Shown here piece by piece: positions 1 through 8,051 of a stretch of DNA of 16,704 bases; the first letter of the stretch is position 1; every line of letters starts with the position of its first letter. Under the pieces are notes generated by a model that had not been told where the DNA came from, ran no database searches, and was given only the letters and a program-made list of their open reading frames with translations. The stretch is from an uncultured Victivallales bacterium (GTDB lineage Bacteria > Verrucomicrobiota > Lentisphaeria > Oligosphaerales > JAFGRS01): NCBI GenBank assembly GCA_903834675.1, contig CAILKC010000314.1:1-16704 (forward strand). Direction: 5' to 3'. Made by a program: the position numbers and the translations under genes.

Positions 1-468
1 CGGGCCGCGGCTAGTGATGATGCGCTCATCGCGCTGGACGGCCAGGCCGGTGCAAACGGCGCCCGTGAGTTGCGCTTCAAAGGAAGGGTAGCAGGTGACG
101 CGGCGGCCGTGGAGCAGACCGGCGGCCTGGAGCACGATAGGCGCGGCACAGATGGCGGCGACCAGGCCACCGGCCGCATGGACGCTGCGCAGCAGGTCGA
201 GGACGGCCGGGTTGGCAGCGAGGTTGGCGCTGCCGGGCATGCCGCCGGGGAGGACGACCATGGCGAGGTCATGGGCTCGCAGCTCGCCGAGGGCGACTTC
301 GGTGGTCAGGCAGATCCGATGGGCTCCCGTGACGATTCCAGCAGGGCCCGACGCGGCGGCAAGGGTCACGTCGAGGTCAGCTCGGCGCAAGACGTCGATG
401 ACGGCAACAGCCTCGACTTCCTCGAAGCCTTCGGCCAGCAACACGGCGACTCGTGGTGTGTTACCCAT
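1..468 (-). CDS. DJ-1/PfpI (YajL/ThiJ-like) family protein, 3' end cut by window edge
   Basis: Reading leftward from the ATG at 468, the 156 visible residues match the DJ-1 branch of the DJ-1/PfpI superfamily. The N-terminal GFEEVE motif (residues 14-19) supplies the conserved Glu (E19, the equivalent of human DJ-1 E18). VVLPGGMPGS lies at 71-80. AICAAP at 105-110 contains the reactive nucleophile-elbow cysteine C107. The visible sequence ends in ITSRGP, the start of the family's TSRGPGT signature, so only about 25-35 C-terminal residues lie outside the window. Family members are small cytosolic proteins linked to oxidative or carbonyl stress, with chaperone or glyoxalase/deglycase activities proposed; which applies here cannot be read from sequence. 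The gene is divergent from the 738 gene, and a perfect palindrome lies just upstream of its start. No strong Shine-Dalgarno is seen (only GGGAA about 10 bases before the ATG). Confidence 0.93.
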   Translation of the reverse strand, partial: MGNTPRVAVLLAEGFEEVEAVAVIDVLRRADLDVTLAAASGPAGIVTGAHRICLTTEVALGELRAHDLAMVVLPGGMPGSANLAANPAVLDLLRSVHAAGGLVAAICAAPIVLQAAGLLHGRRVTCYPSFEAQLTGAVCTGLAVQRDERIITSRGP

Positions 469-480
469 AGGTCTCGAGTT

Positions 481-496
481 CCCGTCCGCGGACGGG
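481..496. promoter_or_regulatory. 16-bp perfect palindrome upstream of the DJ-1-family start
   Basis: CCCGTCCGCGGACGGG is identical to its own reverse complement and lies 12 bases upstream of the leftward start codon at 468. It could be a dimeric-regulator operator or fold as a hairpin in the leader of the DJ-1 mRNA. The symmetry is directly visible; the function is inference. In sequence this GC-rich, short palindromes are expected fairly often, though 16 perfect bases directly before a start codon is less usual. Confidence 0.45.
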
Positions 497-635
497 TCCA
501 GCGCGAGGGCGGGCTACGCCTGGGGCCGCAATTCTAGAGGAGGAGCGCAGTGCGGCGCTCTCGGACCCGACCCACGCGGGCGAAAATCTACTGGCCCGAC
601 CACGCGCTTTCCAGTTCGATGCTCGCTGGGGTTCG

Positions 636-663
636 TTGACCTCGGCGTAGTACCGTGTATGTT
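636..663 (+). promoter_or_regulatory. Candidate sigma70 promoter for the 738 gene run
   Basis: TTGACC at 636-641 (five of six match to the -35 consensus) is followed after 16 bases by TATGTT at 658-663 (four of six match to -10). The predicted start of transcription is near 670, about 68 bases before the ATG at 738. Spacing and direction fit the run of the exported protein, thiD, the helical protein and the glycosyltransferase. This is the best match in the 269-base divergent intergenic region. Confidence 0.5.
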
Positions 664-666
664 GGA

Positions 667-699
667 GCGGCGGGTCGCTGTGGGGGTTCGCGACGCCGC
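667..699 (+). other. Leader hairpin before the 738 gene
   Basis: GCGGCG (667-672) plus TCGC (675-678) pair with GCGA (690-693) plus CGCCGC (694-699). This gives ten GC-rich base pairs with a two-base GG bulge and an 11-base loop. It lies between the candidate promoter and the start codon, with no U-tract after it, so it is a leader structure rather than an obvious terminator. If transcription starts near 670, the first few bases of the stem would be missing from the mRNA. No known riboswitch class was recognised. Confidence 0.35.
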
Positions 700-737
700 G
701 GCGGGGCCGCAGGATAGATAACAGGTGGGTCTTACCT

Positions 738-1436
738 ATGCGTTTTACACGTCTTGTCGGCCTGACGTTTCTGCTGTTCATTGCGGGCGCGGGATCGCTT
801 CTGGCTCAGGCGCCGCGCTGGGTAGTGACGAATCGCTGGCAGGGATTCGGTTCCCAGCAAACCGAGATGTTCTGGGTCAACGGTGACGTCTGGCGCGTGC
901 GCTACCGGCCTCGCGGCAAGGACCTCTTTCAGATCGTGGTCTACGAGGCCCAGGGCAAACTCGTGGATATGGTCGCGAATCAGAACCTTGAGGCCCCCCT
1001 CCCGGGTTCAACCCGTCTCCACGGGCGCGGCCAGCGCTTCCTCGGCATCACCGGGGTGGACACCTCCTGGGACGTCACCGTGGAGCAATACGTCACGGTG
1101 ATCGACGAGTGGCACCTGCGGCAACTGCTCCAGCAACCCCGGCCGCAGTTGTTGAAGATTGGCCTCTGGACCGGCGGTGACGGGCAGAGCGAGTACACCT
1201 TTACGGTCCCCTCACGCAGTTGGCAGATCCGCCACGGCCACAGCGGCGATGGCCTGTTGCAGATCACGGTGGAGGACACGGCGGGGTTCGTGGCCCTGGC
1301 GGCCAATGAGATCCGCGCCGCCGAAGGGAGCTGTTGGGTGCATCAGGCCGGCACCTTCACCATGCGCGTCAACGCCGACCGGGTTGACTGGAAGGTGGAA
1401 GTGCTCTGCGAGGATATGCCCGCCGCGGGAGAATGA
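738..1436 (+). CDS. Exported protein of unknown function, 232 aa
   Basis: The ATG at 738 begins a clear Sec signal peptide: basic MRFTR, a hydrophobic core around residues 6-19, and an Ala-Gln-Ala cleavage region near 22-25. The mature part of about 207 residues is rich in Trp and beta-type sequence, with no lipobox, no further membrane segment and no catalytic motif I can name. A weak purine-rich site (AGGTGGG, 723-729) precedes the start. The stop overlaps the thiD start in an ATGA, so the two are probably translationally coupled, but nothing in the sequence ties the protein to thiamin metabolism. It is likely periplasmic or secreted. I do not recognise the family. Confidence 0.8.
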   Translation: MRFTRLVGLTFLLFIAGAGSLLAQAPRWVVTNRWQGFGSQQTEMFWVNGDVWRVRYRPRGKDLFQIVVYEAQGKLVDMVANQNLEAPLPGSTRLHGRGQRFLGITGVDTSWDVTVEQYVTVIDEWHLRQLLQQPRPQLLKIGLWTGGDGQSEYTFTVPSRSWQIRHGHSGDGLLQITVEDTAGFVALAANEIRAAEGSCWVHQAGTFTMRVNADRVDWKVEVLCEDMPAAGE

Positions 1437-2266
1437 CCACGATGGACCGACCGACCGTGCTGAGCGTGGCCGGCAGTGACAGCAGCGGCGGCGCAGGCAT
1501 CCAGGCGGATCTTGCGGCCTTCGCCTACTTCGAGGTCACCGGCACCACTGCCGTCACCGCGGTCACGGCGCAGAATCCCCAGGCGGTCACGGGCGTCTAC
1601 CCGGTTGACCCCCTGGGCGTCGCCGCCCAGATCGATGCCGTGTTTGGCGGTTTTGCCGTCGCCGCCGTGAAAACGGGGATGCTGTTCAGTGCGGCCCATA
1701 TCGACCAGGTCGCCGCGCGGCTGGCCCATCACCGTCCTCGCTGGTTGGTGGTGGACCCGGTCATGGTGGCCACCAGCGGGGCCAGGTTGCTGCGTGACGA
1801 TGCCGTCGAGACCTTGTGCGGCAGGCTCTTGCCCATGGCGTCCCTCATCACCCCGAACCTGCCCGAAGCGGAGGTCCTGCTGCGGCGGCCGATCGGCTCT
1901 GACGAGGAGGCGCTACGGGCGGCCGTCGAGCTGTCTTCCCGCTACGGCTGCTGGGCGCTCGTCAAGGGCGGGCACGGCGGCGGCGGCGTGGCCGTGGATG
2001 CGCTGGTCCATGACGGCCAGGCCTGGGTTTTCAGCGCTCCGCGCCAGTCGGTGCCGACCACGCACGGCACCGGCTGTTCCCTGAGTGCCGCCATTGCGGC
2101 CTGTCTGGCCCGGGGGGACGCGCCGCCCGCTGCCGTGCGGCGCGCCAAAGCCTATGTTCTGGGCAGGCTGAGATCGTGTCTGGCGGTCGGCCCCGACACG
2201 TGGGTCATGACCCCGCCCCGCAGCTTGCCGCTGCAGGACATCCAGGTAATCGAGAGTCGGCCGTGA
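1433..2266 (+). CDS. thiD: Hydroxymethylpyrimidine/phosphomethylpyrimidine kinase ThiD
   Basis: This 277-residue protein has the full ThiD pattern of the ribokinase-like fold. GSDSSGGAGIQADL near residues 14-27 is the substrate-binding N-terminal signature. VDPVMVATSGARLL lies at 107-120, ITPNLPEAE at 139-147, and HGTGC at 211-215 carries the anion-hole glycines and the conserved cysteine. It phosphorylates hydroxymethylpyrimidine and then its monophosphate to give the pyrimidine diphosphate used by ThiE in cytosolic thiamin synthesis or salvage. Length is normal for a single-domain ThiD with no ThiE fusion. The start ATG overlaps the preceding TGA. The GGGAG at 1427-1431 sits better spaced for the in-frame ATG at 1442, so the protein may begin three residues later. 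No TPP riboswitch is evident upstream, and no other thiamin gene is in the window. Confidence 0.95.
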   Translation: MTTMDRPTVLSVAGSDSSGGAGIQADLAAFAYFEVTGTTAVTAVTAQNPQAVTGVYPVDPLGVAAQIDAVFGGFAVAAVKTGMLFSAAHIDQVAARLAHHRPRWLVVDPVMVATSGARLLRDDAVETLCGRLLPMASLITPNLPEAEVLLRRPIGSDEEALRAAVELSSRYGCWALVKGGHGGGGVAVDALVHDGQAWVFSAPRQSVPTTHGTGCSLSAAIAACLARGDAPPAAVRRAKAYVLGRLRSCLAVGPDTWVMTPPRSLPLQDIQVIESRP

Positions 2267-2282
2267 GACGGGAGTCGGCGCC

Positions 2283-2846
2283 ATGAGCGTCAGCAAGAGC
2301 ACAGCACCTCGCATCCACCGCCACACCCTGGTCGAGATGAACCGCTCCGTGTTCACCGCCCGGCGCGACGCGGCCCACGCGCGAGCTATGGACTTACTCC
2401 TGAACGGCATTGAGCATGGTAACAAGGAGCAGCGTGCCGCCTGGTACGCCGATTGCCTGCGCCTGGTGGAGGAGACCCTGCGCTCAACCCAGCGCTCCCA
2501 GATTGCTCAGGACGGGCCGCTGATCCATTACCTCAAACTCCTTCGCGAAATCCTCAATGCCCAGTTGGCTCTGGTGAATCACGAAATCACCCTCGGACGC
2601 GAAACGCAGGAGTTCGCCCGCGTCCTTGGCCGTGACACCGTCGCGCGCTTGCTCGCGGATGTCCGTCCTTTCAGTGACACCGAGAAGTTTGTCCTCGATT
2701 CCATCCGTAACCTCTTGCAGTTTGGCGAGCCGCTACGAGCTCGGGACACGCTGGAGCGCCAGCACGACTTCACGGCGGAAGACCGGCGCCGACACCAGCA
2801 AGCGGCCACAGAGTACACACAGCACTACAGCACGTGTGGCCGCTGA
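2283..2846 (+). CDS. Helical cytosolic protein of unknown function, 187 aa
   Basis: The gene starts 16 bases after thiD with a well-placed Shine-Dalgarno (GGGAG, 2270-2274, eight bases before the ATG). The product has no signal peptide or membrane segment. It is predicted to be almost entirely alpha-helical and highly charged, with leucine-rich amphipathic stretches around residues 35-60 and 75-105 and an Arg/His/Gln-rich C-terminus. I recognise no family; a superficial resemblance to small helical YaaR-type proteins did not hold up on closer comparison. The coding density, RBS and tight packing between thiD and the glycosyltransferase support a real gene. Context alone does not reveal a role. 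Confidence 0.75.
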   Translation: MSVSKSTAPRIHRHTLVEMNRSVFTARRDAAHARAMDLLLNGIEHGNKEQRAAWYADCLRLVEETLRSTQRSQIAQDGPLIHYLKLLREILNAQLALVNHEITLGRETQEFARVLGRDTVARLLADVRPFSDTEKFVLDSIRNLLQFGEPLRARDTLERQHDFTAEDRRRHQQAATEYTQHYSTCGR

Positions 2847-2866
2847 GCTGCTTTCGGCCTAACCCT

Positions 2867-4048
2867 ATGGACACCCTGGCGCCAGACTCCCGGCCCCTCC
2901 GGGTGCTGCAGGTCACCGAGGCTGCAGGCGGTGGCGTGCGCCGACACCTGCAGCGCCTGGCGCCCGAGTTGCGGCGCCTGCACGTCGAACTGGATCTGCT
3001 GGTGGGAATCGGCCGCGCCGAACCCGGCCTCGATGCCGATCTGGCGGACTACCGGGAGCAGGGTTGTCGCACGGCGGTCTTCCGTGGTTCCGGCACCGTG
3101 GGCGCGCTGTGCGGCGGGATTCCGGCGCTGCGGCGGGCGCTGCGGGACTGGCGGCCGGACGTGGTCCATCTGCACGCCACCCGAGCCGGGCTGTTCGGTC
3201 GCCTAGGGCGCCGCGCGCGCCAGCTGCCAGCCCTCGTCTACTCCCCTCACGCCTTCGTCTTCCAGGCTCATGAGTCGCCTTGGCTTCGCTGGCTGGTCTG
3301 GCGCCTGGAGCGGCGCCTGGCCCGCGTCACGGACGCCTTCGCCTGCGTGTCCGCCGCCGAGCGCGAGATCGCGCTGACGGCGTTGGCGGTCGAGCCCGAC
3401 CGCATTCGGGTCATCGAGAATGGCCTGGAAGCGGGCTTCGCCGAGGCCCTGCTGCCGCGGGCGGCCGTGCGCGCCGCCTGGGGCATCTCCCCGGCAGATA
3501 CGCTCATCGGTCTCTGTGGACGGTTGGTGGCGCAGAAGGACCCTGCCACCCTGCTGCGCGGACTGGCCCTTTGTCGGCAGCGCTTCCCTCACCTGCGCCT
3601 GGCTGTGTGCGGCAGCGGCCCGTTGGCGGCGTCTCTCCATAGGCTCGCAGGGCGGCTGGGGCTGAACGAGATCATGCGCTGGAACGGCTTCGTTCCGGAC
3701 CTGCCTCGGCGCATGAGTGGCTTCGACCTGCTGGTCCTGCCGTCGCGCTACGAGGGACTGTCCTACACCCTGTTGGAGGCACTGGCTGTCGGCGTTCCCG
3801 TGCTGGCGGCGGACATCCCGGCCAACCTGCCGCGCCCGTGCCTGCGGGGGCCCATCACCCTGGTTCAGCCGGGCCATCCTCAGGCCTGGGCCCAGGCCCT
3901 CACCGCGACCTTGGAATCCCTCGATTCCCTGCAGAAACAGACCCGCGCCTTAGCGCCGTGGGTCAGACAGGAATTCTCCGCCTCACGGCAGGCGCGCGCC
4001 CTGGCTGAGCTCTACCGCCACTGCGCGGCCGACCGGACGCCGCCGTGA
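2867..4048 (+). CDS. GT-B glycosyltransferase (family 4 type)
   Basis: The 393-residue product has the two-Rossmann architecture of GT4 enzymes. The N-terminal half contains the acceptor-side loop GGGVRRHL, then VHLHATRAG and SPHAF segments. The C-terminal half has GRLVAQKDP followed by the E-x7-E donor-binding motif in YEGLSYTLLE (E296, E304). It would transfer a sugar from a nucleotide-sugar donor onto a lipid, polysaccharide or protein acceptor at the cytosolic membrane face; donor and acceptor cannot be told. There is no membrane helix. An in-frame GTG at 2834 extends the frame by 11 residues and overlaps the upstream gene, but the ATG at 2867 sits naturally just before the conserved first beta-strand and is preferred. 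Neither start has a clear Shine-Dalgarno. It is the last gene of the rightward run and converges on the kinase gene 28 bases away. Confidence 0.92.
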   Translation: MDTLAPDSRPLRVLQVTEAAGGGVRRHLQRLAPELRRLHVELDLLVGIGRAEPGLDADLADYREQGCRTAVFRGSGTVGALCGGIPALRRALRDWRPDVVHLHATRAGLFGRLGRRARQLPALVYSPHAFVFQAHESPWLRWLVWRLERRLARVTDAFACVSAAEREIALTALAVEPDRIRVIENGLEAGFAEALLPRAAVRAAWGISPADTLIGLCGRLVAQKDPATLLRGLALCRQRFPHLRLAVCGSGPLAASLHRLAGRLGLNEIMRWNGFVPDLPRRMSGFDLLVLPSRYEGLSYTLLEALAVGVPVLAADIPANLPRPCLRGPITLVQPGHPQAWAQALTATLESLDSLQKQTRALAPWVRQEFSASRQARALAELYRHCAADRTPP

Positions 4049-4076
4049 ATCCGCGGCAGGCACTAGCGGCGCAGGG

Positions 4077-5141
4077 CTAGGGCTCGTCCTCAGGCTCGGC
4101 GGCGGGTGGCACCGTCAGCCGGACGGCCTCGATCGCCCTGGCGGCCTCGTGGAAGGTCTGGTAGCGCTCGCCGGGCTCTTGCCTGATCATCCGCCCCAGC
4201 ACCTCCACCAGTTCGGGACGGAAATCGCGCAACTTGCCGGACACCGACAGACGCATCTTGGACAGGTGGCGTTTGGCCAGCGCCTCGACCTCCTTGGCGT
4301 CAAAAAATGTCTGGCCGGAAAGCGCGTAGTACATCACCATCCCAATGCTGTAGATCTCGCTGTAGGCATCTTCGCCGGTGCCCAGCAGGCGTTCGGGAGG
4401 AAGGTAATAGGGCGAGCCGGAGACATACTCTTCCTGGGGGTTAAGGGCCAGCTCCCGGGAGATGCACAGGCCGTAGTCAAACAGGACCGCGAAGCCCCCT
4501 TCGTTGATGATGATGTTTTCCGGCTTCATGTCGCGGTACAGGTAACCGCACTTGTAGATATGCTGTTCGGCCGAGAGGATGTGCATGCCCATTTGCAGCA
4601 CTTGACGCTCAGGCAGCCGACCCAGACGGTCTACCCGTTTGTCGAGGCGCTCGCCCTGCACCAGCTCCATGGCCGAGTAGTACTCGCCCTCTTCACAACC
4701 GCTGTCGACGCACTTCACCAGGCACGGATGGCCGCCGACGATCTTACCGATGCGCGCTTCATTCAGCATCGCGTGGATGTTGACCGGCTTCGTCTTCTCT
4801 GTCCTGGACAGGATCTTGACCGCAAACAACTGGGTCGGATACTGCCGGTTCACAGCCTTGTACACACTCCCCATGCCACCGCCGCCGAGCGGCTCAAACA
4901 GCCAGTAGTTGCCCACCCGCAGCGGCACGAAGGCGATCCGCTGGCATTGCGGACACTCCACCATCTTCAAAACTTCAAGCTTGCGCGAGGGTATCTGCAG
5001 GCCGCAGCCTTGGCACGGCAGATGCCCGCCCTCGAAGGCGACAACCCGCTCCTCACACTGCCGGGCCAGCTCCTCGGGCGAAAGCGCCTTCGCGCTGCTC
5101 GCCTTCTCCCCCGTTGCCTTCTTTTTCCAGAACAACAGCAT
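4077..5141 (-). CDS. Cytosolic eukaryotic-like Ser/Thr protein kinase with N-terminal zinc ribbon
   Basis: With the ATG at 5141 the protein has 354 residues. CxxC pairs at C43/C46 and C63/C66 form a zinc ribbon, immediately followed by a Hanks-type kinase domain. The glycine loop is GGGGMG (86-91), the ATP lysine is FAVK K109, and the helix-C glutamate is probably E128. The catalytic loop is YRDMKPEN with D204; the metal-binding motif is DYG (222-224) instead of DFG, and PPE (248-250) replaces APE. The first residue of HRD is Tyr, a conservative variation, and all essential catalytic residues are present, so activity is expected. There is no transmembrane or extracellular sensor, unlike PknB-type receptors; the zinc ribbon may take the sensing or docking role. 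A GTG at 5204 would add 21 residues but is less likely. Its targets are unknown. Confidence 0.93.
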   Translation of the reverse strand: MLLFWKKKATGEKASSAKALSPEELARQCEERVVAFEGGHLPCQGCGLQIPSRKLEVLKMVECPQCQRIAFVPLRVGNYWLFEPLGGGGMGSVYKAVNRQYPTQLFAVKILSRTEKTKPVNIHAMLNEARIGKIVGGHPCLVKCVDSGCEEGEYYSAMELVQGERLDKRVDRLGRLPERQVLQMGMHILSAEQHIYKCGYLYRDMKPENIIINEGGFAVLFDYGLCISRELALNPQEEYVSGSPYYLPPERLLGTGEDAYSEIYSIGMVMYYALSGQTFFDAKEVEALAKRHLSKMRLSVSGKLRDFRPELVEVLGRMIRQEPGERYQTFHEAARAIEAVRLTVPPAAEPEDEP

Positions 5142-5579
5142 GCACGACTCGTCAGATAGTGGTTGCGTCAGCCCGTCGCCCCGTCCGGCTGCGACAAGGT
5201 ACACCCGGAGTCTGGCAGGCGCTCATCGACCGTGCCGAAGCTCCCAGAGGCAATATCGCGCCAGCCCCTCTCGGTGTCCACCCCCACAGAACCGTATTTC
5301 AGGCTGCCGGCCTGGAAGTGCTTTCCGCCCCGATTCGCGGTTTTTTGGTTGTATTTGCAGATCTGCCGGGCTACCCTACCGCAGATAAAGCGGCGCTGGG
5401 GGTCTCGGGGCGCTCAGAAACCGAGGCCACCAGTCGTCTTACCGGTGGGACTGGCGTGTCGGCGAGCCCGCGCGTTGGAGCGGGAACGCCGTCTTGATGC
5501 GGGCGTCCAACGTGGTTGTAGGCCGTGTTTCCTGCCTGGCTTCGGTTGGGTCTGGCAGAGCCGCAAGAGGTGATGGACC
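5142..5579. other. Gene-free 438-base divergent intergenic region
   Basis: This stretch separates the leftward kinase start from the rightward secreted-protein start. Open frames across it are short, overlapping and lack family signatures, so I call none. Visible structure includes a 10-bp palindrome GCAGATCTGC (5357-5366) next to the only T-run of six (5341-5346). There is also an inverted repeat CGTTGGA (5473-5479) / TCCAACG (5506-5512), and an imperfect repeat centred near 5310 (TTTCAGGC / GCCTGGAA). No convincing -35/-10 pair or known riboswitch was found. The region must hold promoters for one or both flanking genes. Confidence 0.5.
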
Positions 5580-8051
5580 ATGAAGAGACACCGCATTCAC
5601 TTTTGGCAGCGCTGGACAGTCGTGACTCTGCTTCTGGCCTCGGCGCTTGGCGCCGTCACGCCGGAGTTTACCCTCCGTTTTGGCGCGACCGGAAACATGA
5701 TCACCGAGAAGATCATCGACATGGATCCGCTCGATGATGTGCTCGCTTACGAACTCGGCTACGTGATAGGCGCGCTGCCCGGGTCGGCTCAGGACGATTT
5801 TGACATGCCTAAACCCATTTTTCCGCCGCCGTCCGGCGGCCCGCGTCAGGCCCCCACCTTCTACTTCCTGGCCGATACCCGTAGCCTGTATAAGGACTTC
5901 CGCCCGCCGTCCACCAGTCAGTCCTGGGAGATAAGACTGGACAACATGCAGACCGGCGACAGCGTCAAACTCGAGTGGCGCTTGCAGGAGGGTAGGCTGG
6001 AGGAAGGCAACTTTCTAAGTCTGAAGGATCTTAACCGCAACGAGATTCTGGTCGAGAACATGATGACGACGAGAAGCTATGTGTTCACCGACACCAACCA
6101 GACGCTTCTAGTGCTCCACACTACACGCAACCATCCTCCTGTAGCCCGTGGCGATGTGGCCGCCATGCTGCGGTCCGACGGCACCCTGCGGATTCCCTTC
6201 GCGAGGCTGTTGGCCAATGACTACGACCCGGACGCCGGCAACACGATCGACGTGATCGCGGTCGGCACCCCCGTCGGGGGGCTGGGCGGCGGCAAGGGTG
6301 CCTCGGACTACGGCGCCACGAGCCTCGATACGGTCGCCCGGGTGGTGACCTACACCTTGCCTGCGACGCTTCCCGCCGACTGGGATGATCGCGTGTCCTT
6401 CTCTTACACGATCCAGGATAGCGATTCCGATCCCGATACGCTTCACGCGGCCACCGCCACCGTGCAGGTGACGGTGGCCGCGCACGTGCTGGTGGTGCCG
6501 ACCTCGGCCGACATCGCGGCGCATCCGGGGCTGCCCTTCAGGGTGGGCTACACGCTCGTCCACGACGGTTCTCTTCAGTCTCTGGAGCTATCGTTCACCC
6601 TGCCTAGAATCAGCCTTACACCGGTCGTCTACTGGTCCTATGTGAGTGGCTCCTATACCGCCGACGCGGGCACGCCCGCCCCGATCATCGCTCCCGGCGA
6701 TGATTCGGGCCAACTTGTGCTGGACTTCGGCACGAACGTCCCGCCGACGGGGACCCACTTCTCTTTCGCTCTCAACGCCCCGGCCGCCGCCTTCGACGTC
6801 ACCCTCCTGTATTCCTCGGCCATTTATCAGCTCACCGGGAGTAGTACCGAACTCACGCAGCCTCTGCCCGAGGTTGCGGTGCGCTCGGCTTACACCCTCA
6901 CCTTCGTTTCCGCCGGCAACGGCACGGTCACGGGGGCGGCGAGTCAACTCCTGGAGCCCGGTCATCTGTCCGGCCGGGTCACGGCCGAGCCCGCCACGGG
7001 GTACCACTTCCTGCGCTGGACCTTGGGCGGCGCCGAGATCGGCACGAATACCACCCTGACCTTTGCCGGTGGCAACACCGATCTGACCGTCACCGCCTGG
7101 TTCGCCATCAACACCTACACCCTTACCTTCGGTCGCACGGGCGCCGGCGTCGGGACCCTGACCGGAGCAACCACGCAGCAGGTGACCTACCTTGACAGCG
7201 CCACGCCCGTCAAGGCCGTCCCCGGTACGGATTCCTACTTCTACCAATGGATTGAAGACGGCAGCACCGCCAATCCGCGGACGGTCACTGGGGTCACTGC
7301 CACGGCCACCTACACCGCCGAGTTCAGGGCCCTGACTCCTGGCGATCCGAACGGCCACTTTAACCTCGTCTTTCAGAACCAGACCGGCGGCGACCTGCGC
7401 TCCATCTGGGACCTGACAGGGCCCTATGTGGCCAACGTGGGCGCGCACGTGCTGACCTTGGTCTTGACCTACGACGAGCGTGGCACGGTGGGCGGGGTCG
7501 GCCAGTTGCAGGGCAGCCTCGGCGGCCAGCCTTTCACGGTCTCCGGTATGCCGGTAAGGGGCAGCTCCAGCGGCAGGAACGGCAGTTTGACGGTGCGCGG
7601 CAGCCTGGCAGGTGCCAATGCGACCACGGCGGCCTCCCTCAAACTGTCCCTGGCGCTGGTCGGCCGAACCCTCACCGGGGTGGTTACCGGCAGCGTCACC
7701 GATAGAACCACCGGGACCAGGCTGCTCATCAGCGCGCCGTGCGTGCTCAACCTGCCCGACGATATGACCGGCGCTTACCAGCTCCCGACCGACCTTACCC
7801 TGGGCGCGCGGGGAGCCATCAGCGGGACCAGTACCCTGATCCTCGGCAACGGCCGGACCGTACCGCTGCTGGTCTCCGGTCGGCGCCTTGGCAGCCAAAC
7901 GACCCTGACTCTTACGGGTGACAGGACCGCCGATCCCGCCTTCAGCGCAATTCGCTTTACCCTGACGGTTCGGACCTACACCGACAACCTGGCAGGCATC
8001 CGCGCGCTCGCCGGGGAAGCGTTTGGCCAGATTTTCACATGGCGTCCCTGA
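5580..8051 (+). CDS. Large secreted multidomain surface protein (cadherin-like and InlB-type repeats), 823 aa
   Basis: A strong Shine-Dalgarno (AAGAGGTGA, 5565-5573, seven bases upstream) fixes the ATG at 5580. Residues 1-25 are a Sec signal peptide (MKRHRIHFWQRW then a hydrophobic core ending in ALGA). Residues about 28-180 form a beta-rich module. Residues 184-296 match a cadherin-like/tandem-95 repeat (NHPPVARGDV, LLANDYDPDAGNT, VSFSYTIQDSDSDPD). Residues about 300-435 are another beta region. Residues 437-583 hold two divergent InlB B-repeat (Flg_new_2-like) units, each of the type YTLTF...G.GTVTG...W. Residues 584-823 are beta-rich, Gly/Thr-rich and seem to contain two related units. There is no catalytic motif, LPXTG or C-terminal membrane helix. 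It is probably an extracellular or cell-surface binding or structural protein; the ligand is unknown. The gene overlaps the next by 13 bases. Confidence 0.88.
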   Translation: MKRHRIHFWQRWTVVTLLLASALGAVTPEFTLRFGATGNMITEKIIDMDPLDDVLAYELGYVIGALPGSAQDDFDMPKPIFPPPSGGPRQAPTFYFLADTRSLYKDFRPPSTSQSWEIRLDNMQTGDSVKLEWRLQEGRLEEGNFLSLKDLNRNEILVENMMTTRSYVFTDTNQTLLVLHTTRNHPPVARGDVAAMLRSDGTLRIPFARLLANDYDPDAGNTIDVIAVGTPVGGLGGGKGASDYGATSLDTVARVVTYTLPATLPADWDDRVSFSYTIQDSDSDPDTLHAATATVQVTVAAHVLVVPTSADIAAHPGLPFRVGYTLVHDGSLQSLELSFTLPRISLTPVVYWSYVSGSYTADAGTPAPIIAPGDDSGQLVLDFGTNVPPTGTHFSFALNAPAAAFDVTLLYSSAIYQLTGSSTELTQPLPEVAVRSAYTLTFVSAGNGTVTGAASQLLEPGHLSGRVTAEPATGYHFLRWTLGGAEIGTNTTLTFAGGNTDLTVTAWFAINTYTLTFGRTGAGVGTLTGATTQQVTYLDSATPVKAVPGTDSYFYQWIEDGSTANPRTVTGVTATATYTAEFRALTPGDPNGHFNLVFQNQTGGDLRSIWDLTGPYVANVGAHVLTLVLTYDERGTVGGVGQLQGSLGGQPFTVSGMPVRGSSSGRNGSLTVRGSLAGANATTAASLKLSLALVGRTLTGVVTGSVTDRTTGTRLLISAPCVLNLPDDMTGAYQLPTDLTLGARGAISGTSTLILGNGRTVPLLVSGRRLGSQTTLTLTGDRTADPAFSAIRFTLTVRTYTDNLAGIRALAGEAFGQIFTWRP

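Noticed and set aside
609..635. tRNA T-arm-like TTCGA segment
   Set aside because: The flanking bases do not form a five-pair T-stem, and no acceptor stem or anticodon arm could be built around it.
4149..5159. Long plus-strand open frame antisense to the kinase gene
   Set aside because: The minus strand has an unmistakable kinase with all key motifs; the antisense frame is a by-product of high GC codon bias and shows no family signature.
6588..7898. 436-residue minus-strand open frame opposite the surface-protein gene
   Set aside because: Gly/Arg/Asp/Gln-rich composition typical of antisense frames in GC-rich DNA; the plus-strand frame has signal peptide, domains and a strong Shine-Dalgarno.
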